From positions 146,097 to 169,877 of the forward strand of contig VHZZ01000312.1 in NCBI GenBank assembly GCA_009801015.1: 23,781 nt of DNA, given 5' to 3'. Shown in pieces: positions 1-8,451 of the stretch; the stretch's first letter is position 1; the number at the start of each line of letters is the position of its first letter. Below the pieces are notes generated by a model, which was not told the DNA's origin, ran no database searches, and was given only the letters and a program-made list of their open reading frames with translations. A program made the translations under genes and the position numbers. This stretch comes from Silene noctiflora. Its lineage: Eukaryota; Streptophyta; Magnoliopsida; Caryophyllales; Caryophyllaceae.

Positions 1-26
1 TTTTGCCAGGTCTAATGGCAATATCT

Positions 27-100
27 CTATCTAGTGATTAAGACGAAGGTATTGCCAATAATAGGTCACATATTCGAATCCTTCGTCCTTCTATTGTAAC
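27..100 (+). repeat. SINE-like (tRNA-derived) head
   Basis: A box A-like stretch, AGTGATTAAGACGAAGG (33-49), is followed about 40 nt later by a box B-like TATTCGAATCC (71-81). This is the spacing of an internal RNA polymerase III promoter in tRNA-derived plant SINEs. No cloverleaf can be drawn, so it is not a tRNA gene. The 3' end is unclear because the next recognisable sequence, from about 127, belongs to a DNA transposon. The assignment rests only on the two boxes. Confidence 0.4.
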
Positions 101-126
101 ATAAGTTCTCGTCGAAGGACATATAC

Positions 127-449
127 TCCGTCACATGCTGAAAACGGATAATGTGCCTCTCACAATATGCAAGTGACACTAACCATGGAGTGTGGAGTGC
201 TCCATTGCCCTCTCACTTGCCTTACTGTGAAAGAGACACTATTCATTTTTAGTTTGTGACGGATAGTGTCACTTGTATATTGTGAGACATTTTGCTATTG
301 TAATGTGATGACTCATAATAAGGCAAGTAGGAGGGCAAGTGAGGGAGAAATTGAACACTCCATGGATAGTGTCACTTGAATATTGTGAGAGGGGCACTAT
401 TCGTTTTCAGCTTGTGACTGATAGTACCCGTCTTCGGTGAGAATTTGGG
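127..449. mobile_element. Degenerate, probably composite MITE of the GTGACGGACACTATCC family
   Basis: The region alternates between the family's typical blocks: CGTCACATGCTGAAAACGG near 130, CCTCTCACAATATGCAAGTG, the palindromic TGTGACGGATAGTGTCACTTG near 256, a second arm at 318-400, and an end resembling GTGAGAATTTGGG at 437-449. The same right end appears at 18218-18230. The block order suggests two partial copies, one inside or beside the other. I see no matching flanking duplication. Confidence 0.5.
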
Positions 450-1409
450 TTTTTCTGGGGGTATAAAATACAAGAGAATTTCAATTACTTGGCAGAGAGG
501 GCTAAGATAAGTAAGATAGCATCTAGTCACGTGAATGGGCCACTGCACGTGAGCTTGTAGTGTGCGTGACCATTTCCTGACCCAACATCTCGTCATCCTG
601 TGGCCCTCTTTCAGTCAGGTTTTTTCAGCCTCTTGTTTCTAACCTTTTATTAAAAATAAATAAAATGAGTAAATAAATTTCTTGAGATATAAAATAAATA
701 AATAAATTGTTGGTGAAGACTGTAATCTACATTTGAATTCAAGGTATGATTATTTAGAGAGTTATTATTATCTCGGATTATTCACTAATCACTTACGAGT
801 ATTTTTTAAGTGAAATGATAACGCTGAAGAAAAAATGTATTTCTGCCACTCGTTATATGAGAAAGAGTAATTACGAGTATTTTGCATGTTTGAGACTTGA
901 GCACGAGCCAACTCGCCTAGATGACATTTTCACGTGTGGACAATGGATATTTTCGGTATGTTGTGTATCATATTATTCACATATTCTGATAATATTTTTA
1001 ATGAGAAATTCGAAGATAGATTGATGTAACAAGCCATCGTATAACACAATCAATGAAAAAATTAAAATAGACGATTCTGTATGATCATTTTATTTTTCTC
1101 TACTAGGAAAAATCACTATCACACTTATTTTTCGCATTGAGCAAGATCGTTGACTATGATAATACGGTAAATCCTACCTCTGCCACTAACAATAAAGAAA
1201 CAAATACCACTCGGTATTTCATGGGTTTCCCACCTTTCTGCTAATTTAATTACATTGGCTTCGACTAGAAGACAATAAGGAAACAAATACTACTCGGTAT
1301 TAAATCTGTACCGTGACACGATAATAACTGCAACCAGTTAGCTACTTAGCTACAAGGCCTACAACTTACATTAATCAAAATCAACATTGCTATATGATGA
1401 ACAACTCAA
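450..1409. other. AT-rich intergenic DNA downstream of the TRM gene
   Basis: No supported gene. It holds an A/T-rich run of ATAAATAA-type sequence at about 640-700. It also holds a 28-nt direct repeat, AATAARGAAACAAATACYAC followed by TCGGTATT, at 1191-1218 and 1274-1301, with two mismatches and copies offset by 83 nt. The 69-aa open frame at 815-1024 has no recognisable domain and I do not regard it as coding. The 3' UTR of the minus-strand gene must lie in the right part. Confidence 0.6.
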
Positions 1410-4348
1410 TCAAAACACAACAATTTCTTGGATTAACGAGTCGAAAATATCTCGTTCAATCTCCGCAACAATGGCTTCACCGTCTTCTCCAAATCGCGGC
1501 ATATCTTGTTCAACAAGTACATCAATGTCTTGCAGAGTTTTACAGTCTATACTTGTAAAACTTCTTATTCTTCTGCACAATATTTTCACCAGTTGTAACC
1601 CATTTATCTGCAGATTATTCGGCTTTAATAATATATCAGCTAAAATTTCATCCACCAGATGAAAAATTAACTTCCGGTTAATATCAGACGGTAAATGATC
1701 AATATTTACTGAGGTAAAATACCAAGAAGCTTCAAGATTATGGTAAATTGTTGGGTCTAATGGGTGTAAAGGTGAAAACCATTTGGTTAAAGAGATTGGT
1801 TTGTCACTGTAATTATTAATTCCAGTACATTTCAGTATTTTACTGATGTACTGGAATTCCGCGATAGAGGTAGATGTTGATGTTGATGTTGATGTTGTCG
1901 TCTTCTCGTGGTTGACGGGATTATGATGGGCTGCTTCTTGTTGTTGTACTGTTGCGTTTGTCCGTCTACCCGGTCTACGAGATAACTGTTTGGCATTGTT
2001 GTTGTTGGTGGTGGTGGTTGTAATTTGAGCCTTTGCCGAGCCCTACAACAATAATAACGACATTAAAGAGACGGTTTTTTACCAGCACACAAGTCTTGTA
2101 TAAAACCGTTTTACCTGTTTCTCAAGCAATTTTTTCGGAGAAGGTTGTACATAAGATGAATCCTTCTTAAGAGGGACAATTGAAGGGACTGTACTATGAA
2201 CGAGCTCTTTCGACAATGGCGTCTTCTTACATTTCTTCTCCGTACCCAAATTATTACCTCTGGTTGAAGGCCGAACAAACAATTCATCGTCTTTCTTTGT
2301 CGACATTTTTAACCATGACTTCACTTCCGTCTTATCAATGGTAGGAACAATTTCTCGAACATTATCACATCTCGAAATTCTTGTTTTCTTGGTATTATCA
2401 GAACTTTTTATTAATCTCGACTTGTTTGGTTTAATGGGTTGTTTCTCAATCAAAAGATTATCGTCTTTCCTAAACTCGCTTTTCCCGATTCTGTTAGTAA
2501 TATCAGCACCAAATGCTCTTCTACTGCTAACAGTTTCTGTCACTTGCTTCATAATCTGTTTAGCATAAAACCCAGAACTGTTATTATTCTCGTCCTCGTA
2601 TCTTCTTCCGTCTCTTCTCCTGTTAATGGCAGAACATGACCGTCTAGACGATTCCATTTCCTTGACAATGTTGTTCTCCTTCTTAATCTGCAGTGATAAC
2701 CGATGTTTGTCAACAACATTCGTCGACAAAGACAGCCTTCTTTGTAATGAAGTTGATGATTTTGGGGACTCTGGCAATGATGACCGGCCTAATCCCGACT
2801 GGACATCATTTTTTCCCGATCTTTTCCTTGGGGTTTTTGTAGTCCGGGTTGGTGGACTACGCGTTGATAGACGAGAAAACGATGAGGATGATCTTGGTGT
2901 ACTCGTATTCGACTCTGGAAGTACATCAAGTCCCATGAGTCTTGCTACAATGGTTGGTGTCCTTGCTCCTGGTGCTGGAGAATCGATAGTTTCTAAAATT
3001 TCTTTTGTTTTGGTCTCCAGTTTCAGCCCTGTGTCTCTTCGATTCGTTTTTATTTGAATGTCCACCTGATTAACAATAACTAAACATTAACCATTTTAAC
3101 CATAGAAATCGTAAAAATTAATGGATAATTTAAGCGAAGATTAATTACCGGAATGTTTAAATAAAATTGTTTCTCATCTTCTATATTAGACAAACTGTTT
3201 CTTGGTGCTTCTACACCTGATAATATCATACACAAACATCAAAATTTGCAAAAGTTTAATCAAATTTTAGTTAAAAAAGACGAGTCGGTCTCGTGTAATG
3301 GCAGTTTTACACTAATCTACGTTATATAAAAGCCAACTCTTTTAAAGACTTTTGATTGGCTGCTTAAATTAAGAAGATAAAAAAAAAATATTTTTAATGC
3401 ATCATTAACTAAGTAAATTTAATAACTAAGGAATTAACCAACATAACTGAAATGAAAATTTTTAAAAAATCGGAAAAAAAAAATACCATAATATTTATAC
3501 TATTAAATATGGTGTTTTTTTTAACATCGAAAATATCACATATTTATATTGATAAAAAAAATATTTAAAATCTAAAATATCACATACTTATATTGATAAA
3601 AAAAAAAAAAAAAAAAAATCACCATAATATTTTAAAAATAACGCGTGCATTTTTATGTACGGGTCTAAAACTAGTATAGTTGTAAAACGAATCCAAACAC
3701 AACCCTATTATAGCAGTAAGTGGATTATACATCTGATGTAGTACATCAGATGTTATAGTTTCTGAGCATTTAGATAAAGTTTTCGAGTTTTGTTTTAAAA
3801 ATTATGAGTTTTGTTATAAAGTTTATGAGTTCATTTACTTAAACATTAAACTCAAAAAATTATATTATAACTCAAAAACTTAACATATAAGCTCAGAAAA
3901 ATTTGAGTTTTGACGATTTAAAACTAAAATGAAATTTATAAACTTTATAAAGCTCAAAGAAATTACGCAGAAACTCAAAAACTCACTAAGTGTGAGGTAG
4001 TACATCAGATGTATAATCCTTTTTCTCCTATTGCAGTGAGTAAAAGTGGTTATCGGAGGATCCATTTACGATAATTTTATGTAAAACCGTCTGCTATTTA
4101 CCTTTTGTAGGAGTACGTTCATCATCATCTGGTGGAAAAGAGCTATTTTGAGAATGCAAACAAACATGAAAACGATGAAAATCAAACAAATGAAACAGAG
4201 CATTCATACATCCTCCTGAAGCCACCGTAGCAGCCGTTACTCGCGGCCTTACCGACTTCTTTTCTCGGCCACCACGGTCGCTTTTTATCCTTCCGGCTTT
4301 CTTGCTGGAGGACTTACTACCCCAGTTAAAGTACCATTCCCTGCCCAT
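1410..4348 (-). CDS. TRM-family (TON1-recruiting motif) protein with C-terminal DUF4378
   Basis: Reconstructed as four exons: 4348-4102, 3216-3149, 3065-2115 and 2042-1410. All junctions are GT-AG, phases are consistent, and the product is 632 aa. Residues 46-62 read GCMNALFHLFDFHRFHV, the N-terminal TRM-type block. Exon 2 reads VEAPRNSLSN at 84-93, then VDIQIKT at 106-112. GARTPTIVARLMGLDVLP (138-155) is the VARLMGL/DUF3741 signature. Residues ~483-632 are DUF4378, with DIDVLVEQDMPRFGEDGE and IVAEIERDI near the end. The middle is basic and Ser/Arg-rich, apparently disordered, and a Thr-Ser run precedes DUF4378 (about 470-481). Known for the family: TRM proteins bring TON1-PP2A complexes to cortical microtubules and influence cell shape and division-plane position. 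The N-terminus recalls the TRM27/28-like group, but the subgroup is not certain. The start is the only ATG in frame ahead of the N-terminal motif. Confidence 0.9.
3217..4101 (-). other. Intron 1 of the TRM-like gene, repeat-loaded
   Basis: This is the 885-nt first intron, bounded by AAAG|GTAAAT (donor, minus strand) and ATTATCAG|GTGTAG (acceptor). It is very AT-rich. It contains a MITE (3722-4019), an A-tract of about 20 nt near 3598-3618, and a near-perfect tandem pair at 3530-3559 and 3574-3604, with period 44 and unit start AAAATATCACATAYTTATAT. Confidence 0.8.
3722..4019. mobile_element. MITE with GGATTATACATCTGATGTA terminal inverted repeats
   Basis: The left end GGATTATACATCTGATGTA (3722-3740) is matched exactly by the inverted right end (4001-4019). 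The interior is AT-rich with repeated CTCAAAAACT/GAGTTTT words. The left end also carries a second inverted arm, so 3729-3753 is a 12-bp-arm hairpin with a single-base centre. The flanks hold an imperfect similarity (GCAGTAAGT before, GCAGTGAGT about 16 nt after) that may be a decayed target duplication. There is no coding capacity, and it lies inside an intron. The superfamily is not determined. Confidence 0.7.
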
Positions 4349-5066
4349 AATTAATCTTGTAAATTCTAAAAATTGTAATTTTACAAATTACAGATAATGA
4401 GTTAATGACTGATAAATAAATCTCATTATTTACTCGATTCTTTTCGTCGAAAATTTAGCAATTTTTTGAATTTTGCACTTGAAGAATATATGGGTAGTAT
4501 TTTTGAGAGGGAGAAATGGTTGATAGAGGAGGGAGTTTAAGAGTATGTAGGTTATAGACTATGGAGTATGGAATATAGTCTAATTATGTTACACAACAAA
4601 TTATACTATGAGACGGTTTTATGGTGCGGTTTTTGAATTTTTGGCATAATGAATGAGTAATACTAGTGTTAAATGGTTGATATAGAAGGGAATATAAGAG
4701 TAGACTTGGTGAAATTGATCCGACTCGAACTCGACCTGACACTCGAACTTAATATCCGAGCTTGACCCGAACCCGAATTGATCTGATCCAGTATAACCCG
4801 ACCTGAATTTTTATGGTTACAAACTGATTATTATTCACAAATAACTTGATAATAGTTGATCCGAAAATGACCCGAGCTTGAAATGGCCGAAGCCGATCCG
4901 AACCCGACCCGAAGTTTGTTGACCGACCCGATTGACCGGTTTGCCAGGTTTATATAAGAGTATATAGTTTATAGACTATAGAGCAATGGAGTATATAATC
5001 TAATAATGTTAGACTGTAAATTATACTATGAGACTGTTGTATGATGCGACCACGTAATTATATGAC
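4349..5066. other. Intergenic DNA upstream of the TRM-like gene with CCGACCC-type low complexity
   Basis: The 5' region and presumed promoter of the minus-strand gene lie here; I see no convincing TATA box. At about 4708-4945 there is a degenerate repetition of CCGAACCCGA/CCGACCCGA words, a low-complexity sequence common in plant intergenic DNA and often found inside hAT-type MITEs. Two related stretches, TATAGACTATGGAG (4552-4565) and TATAGACTATAGAG (4970-4983), lie on either side of it, each followed by a sequence close to AATTATACTATGAGAC (4599 and 5018). This suggests a larger duplication around the block. Confidence 0.5.
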
Positions 5067-5238
5067 CAAAGTGTATTGCTTGTGACGGACACTATCCGTC
5101 ACAAGCTGAAGACGGATAACGTTCCTCTCACAATAAGGCAAGTAAGGGAGAAATGAAGCATCTTATGGATAGTGTCACTTGCATACTTACATATTGTGAA
5201 AGGGAATTATCCGTCTTCAGCGTGTCCGTCTTCAATTG
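5067..5238. mobile_element. MITE, GTGACGGACACTATCC family, copy 2
   Basis: It starts CAAAGTGTATTGCTTGTGAC and ends GTGTCCGTCTTCAATTG. Inside are the family blocks CCTCTCACAATAAGGCAAGT and ATAGTGTCACTTGCATA. The flanks TTATATGAC (5058-5066) and TTATATGTG (5239-5247) agree in their first seven bases, as expected for a slightly decayed 9-bp target duplication. There is no coding capacity; the open frame running through it is a by-product of the repeat. Confidence 0.6.
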
Positions 5239-5404
5239 TTATATGTGAGACTTGTGAATGTGAGTTAGTTGGATCTGTTAGACTATTTTGTAATTATATG
5301 ACAAACACTCACTCCCAAGCACAAAGACCAACAACCTCTTATACTTACTTTCTCTATACTTTGGAATTTGAATGTGAATTATGTGATTCAATTATTATTA
5401 CACA

Positions 5405-5612
5405 AATTCTCGTTTGTCACGGAAGGTATCCGTCACAAGCTTGTGACAGATACCATGACGGATACCATTTTGTCTCACAAAATGTCCATGAGAGGAGAGA
5501 GGAAAGCAAGTGGGGGGTGCCTCCACCTTGTCCCTCTATTCGTTTTGTGAGTGACATTACCCGTCGCAAGGATCCGACCCGTCGCAAGGGAGACTTGCTG
5601 TTATTATTATAA
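5405..5612. mobile_element. Related short DNA element, also present at the right window edge
   Basis: It begins near TTCTCGTTTGTCACGGAAGG and ends near CCCGTCGCAAGGGAGACTT. A perfect 16-bp palindrome, GTCACAAGCTTGTGAC, lies at 5432-5447. The right 124 nt or so (5485-5608) recur in reverse orientation at about 23662-23781 with only a handful of differences by eye. The two ends are loosely inverted (GTGACGG-like and TTGCGACGG-like). Non-coding; probably a cousin of the 5067-5238 family. Confidence 0.55.
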
Positions 5613-5657
5613 CAATTATTATTATAACAATTTCAGAAGTTTGCTGACAAGTAGTAT

Positions 5658-5691
<34 letters not shown>

Positions 5692-6325
5692 ATTCAAAAA
5701 GGTAAATTAATTATATATTTTTAATTTTGGGATTTGGTAAATTTTATTATAGGACCACCCTATAGATTTCTCTTAGATATGCCTTTTAATGCATTCAAAA
5801 ATTTATGTGCATGAATGTGATAAAAAAAATTATTTTTCTTTTTTCTTTTTATATAGGATTAATATAAATATATATAGATTGGAATAAGGGATATTTGAGG
5901 AATTTTCCGTACAAAATTCTGAAAAATTGAAATCAAGTTCTAATTAATTGAGTATTAAACATGCATATGGAGTATTTGATATGTTTTTTACGAAATATTT
6001 AACATTGTCCGTCGTAAATAAGCTTTGATTGAGTGCAATGAAATGTTCAGCTTTGTCCAAAATAAAGTGTTGAAGTGTTGTGTTACTTGTGTAGATCCCG
6101 TGCGAAAGCGCGGATTTTTTAGATAAAAACGTAAGAAAATTTGATAATAATTATATTTATTCCATTTTTAAAAGGGTAGAGAATTTGCTTTGTTCGTATA
6201 AAAGCTAAATAATAATTTATAAAAAATTGTGACCATAATTACAACTAATATTTATGGTCTATGATTTATTAGGAATTAAATATTGTATAAGACTAAATAT
6301 AGATAGTGAGCTCAATTAATTAGAA
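5613..6325. other. AT-rich intergenic DNA with T-tract and an older Helitron-like hairpin
   Basis: It contains a T-run of about 30 nt near 5659-5689 and then AT-rich DNA without a gene. At 6091-6113, GTAGATCCCGTGCGAAAGCGCGG reads on the minus strand as a GC-rich hairpin followed by GATCTAC. This is close to the terminal hairpin plus CTAG of the Helitron next door, but decayed, so it is probably the end of an older related copy. Confidence 0.5.
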
Positions 6326-6886
6326 CTAGTATAGATCCCGCGCAATGCGCGGTATATATAGAGTATTTATTTTTTAGGGTATTATTTATAATGGAAAACT
6401 AAAGTTATGAAAGGTGTATTTTTATGAAATATATATTTTTCTTACCATAAAACTAAGGATTTTATTTTATAAATTTTCTCCAATTATTTTAATGAATTTT
6501 TTTTGTCACAAAATTAATGGTATGTATGTGTCAAGTTATTCTCCAAAGTTATAATTATTGCATTTAATGAAAAATTTACAAACTTATAGTTTATATTTTA
6601 ACATCAATTTTATTTTATTTTGATTAAAAAATCATAATTTTGAATTTATTTATAAGATTAAAGTTTTAATTATAAGATTATATTTTAATGAAAAGATAAT
6701 AGTTTAAAGATTGAAAGTTTTACTCGTTTCTTTATTTAAATAGAAGCATTTGGAGGGAAAAACTAAGAGAATTTTTATTCTCTTAGTAGTAAGAGATATG
6801 CAAATATTTTATAGAAGAGTGTCAAATAGGCGGGAAAATTAAGCGGGAAAATTTAGAGCTTTGTTAATCTTTTAGTATATAGGGGA
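6326..6886 (-). mobile_element. Short non-autonomous Helitron, both ends present
   Basis: On the minus strand the element starts at 6886 with TCCCCTATATACTAAAAG and ends at 6326 with a perfect 6-bp-stem hairpin, CCGCGC-ATT-GCGCGG (6352-6338), followed by GATCTATACTAG. A 5' TC, a GC-rich hairpin about 10 nt before the end, a CTAG 3' end, no inverted repeats, and insertion between A (6887) and T (6325) are the defining Helitron features. At 561 bp with no Rep/helicase frame it is non-autonomous. A related 3' end sits at 19583. Confidence 0.85.
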
Positions 6887-7235
6887 TGTTGGACGCTACA
6901 AATATCTGACATGTAATTAAAGTGAAGTGTCATAGTAACATACATTATAATCGAGCAAAATTGTACCTTTGAAATGCCCAATGTAATTCAAATTTGAGCT
7001 CCTATACCGACCTTAATTATTATCTCTCTAATTAAGAGCTTAATGGAAGTGTTGCTAGGGATCCGTAAACATAATTATCTCTCTAATTACGGTCATAATG
7101 ACGTACTTATCCATTAATTAAAATATTTGTGTTGTACTATGCTAGATTAACTAACCCATGCTTAATTAAAATAATAATTTTGTGGATCAAAGTTTAGATT
7201 AGTGTTTGTACAAATACATTGATTGAACCAAAATG
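6887..7235. other. Intergenic DNA, nothing recognised
   Basis: AT-rich, with no open frame, hairpin or repeat that I can support. Two ATTATCTCTCTAATTA-type stretches (7018-7033 and 7073-7088) form a short direct repeat. Confidence 0.5.
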
Positions 7236-7432
7236 ATATGGTGTCCCAATAACAACCACCTTATTATCTTAAATTCAAGCCATTCCTCTTGGGAAGAGAT
7301 AAGGGCACAAGACACGATTTTTCTTTTTTGGTTCAAATGAGCGCACTAAGTCGCGGGTAAGAATCGAATCTTCAAATTCATGGTTGGGGTAAGAGAGCTC
7401 TCGCCATTTAAGCTAACTCTTGTTCTTTATAA
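7236..7432 (-). repeat. SINE-like sequence with pol III boxes (minus strand)
   Basis: On the minus strand TTAGCTTAAATGG (7416-7404) resembles box A and AGATTCGATTC (7371-7361) resembles box B, about 50 nt apart as in tRNA-derived SINEs. The sequence downstream (7360 to about 7236) has no clear poly(A) tail. The head is degenerate, so this is an old copy at best. The right boundary is set only by the box A position. Confidence 0.45.
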
Positions 7433-8451
7433 GGCACGATTGAGGTGTACGATTTAAATGGATCATAAATAAGTTATCGGACCTTGGGTAAGACCTAAGA
7501 AATAAGAAAATGATATAATGGTGGGTTTGATTTTTGTATAACTCTCGACTCGATCCATAGATAACTAACTTAAGTAACAAAACTTGTTTAAATGAGCAAT
7601 TTGTGAGTCTGTAACTAGAGGTGGCTATGGGAAGAGGGCGAGCGGGTGGGTTTCAGGTCAGTCTACTTGACCCGCCCGTCCTGACTCGAGGAGAGGAGTA
7701 CTATGCTCACGCTAGGTGTTCATCAACTTGGTTAGGATCAGATTGAATCATACTTTATTTGGTTCGGTCTAACATTTTACCCTTTTTTGGTATTTAGTCC
7801 AGAAGTTTGGTCTAGTTCAAACCAATGAACGCTCTTTTTTCAAATATGCAATAACGGTAAATGAACCCTAAATTTCTTGAAAGTGGACATACAAAATCTG
7901 CTAGAGTTTCGATTTGAGTAGGGCTGTCCGTTGTGTTGGATTGAAATTTTCTTTTTTAAGTTTTTGATTGGCCAAAGTTTGGCCACTTCAAGGGAAATCG
8001 ACCCTGATTTGGAACGACTAAGGGACGGGATCACGGGCTGTTCAAGCTGGTTAACAGGTTTGGCGAGCCATTGAAAAGGCTTAGTGGTTCGGTCAGGCGG
8101 GCCCTTAATCTACTCATATTGTAAATGATCAAACTCGTAATCATTTACAATACTAATTGTTAAATACTTTGTTGTTAATAAGTAATTTTACGACAATTTA
8201 TTATGTCAGTTTTTACGATTAAATAATTCAAAAATAACGATATTGAAGAAACGACCCATTTCTAATCAATCCAAATTTAAAATATCCCGATTTAAATCCA
8301 ATCCAAGATATATAACAAACCCGTTAACGTGATCTAAATCCGACCCAAATAACTCGATTACCAGGAAAACATGATGCAAATTGGATCCAATTCTTTGAAA
8401 TTGGGACACCCGTTCATAGAATTAGGAAAGTTTAGAGAGAGAAAGGGGAAA
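7433..8451. other. Intergenic DNA with GGGTGGG/CCCGACC stretches and a hairpin; promoter of the oxygenase gene at its right end
   Basis: TAGAGGTGGCTATGGG (7616-7631), followed by GGGCGAGCGGGTGGG and GACCCGCCCG, resembles hAT-type MITE ends with their GGGTCGGG-like subterminal sequence. TAGGGCTGTCC at 7919 is similar. No matching opposite end was found. A perfect 13-bp inverted repeat (8117-8129 and 8140-8152, arm TATTGTAAATGAT) can form a hairpin. TATATAA at 8309-8315 is a possible TATA box about 137 nt before the oxygenase ATG. No supported gene. Confidence 0.45.

Noticed and set aside
2338-3057. Plus-strand frames opposite the TRM gene (76, 66 and 143 aa)
   Set aside because: They are antisense shadows of exon 3, which is clearly coding on the minus strand with conserved motifs.
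5172-5612. 146-aa open frame
   Set aside because: It runs through two non-coding DNA elements and the sequence between them. No domain, and the same DNA recurs as repeats elsewhere in the window.
7616-7950. hAT MITE
   Set aside because: TAGAGGTGGC- and TAGGGCTGTCC-like starts are present, but no matching inverted end or 8-bp target duplication was found.
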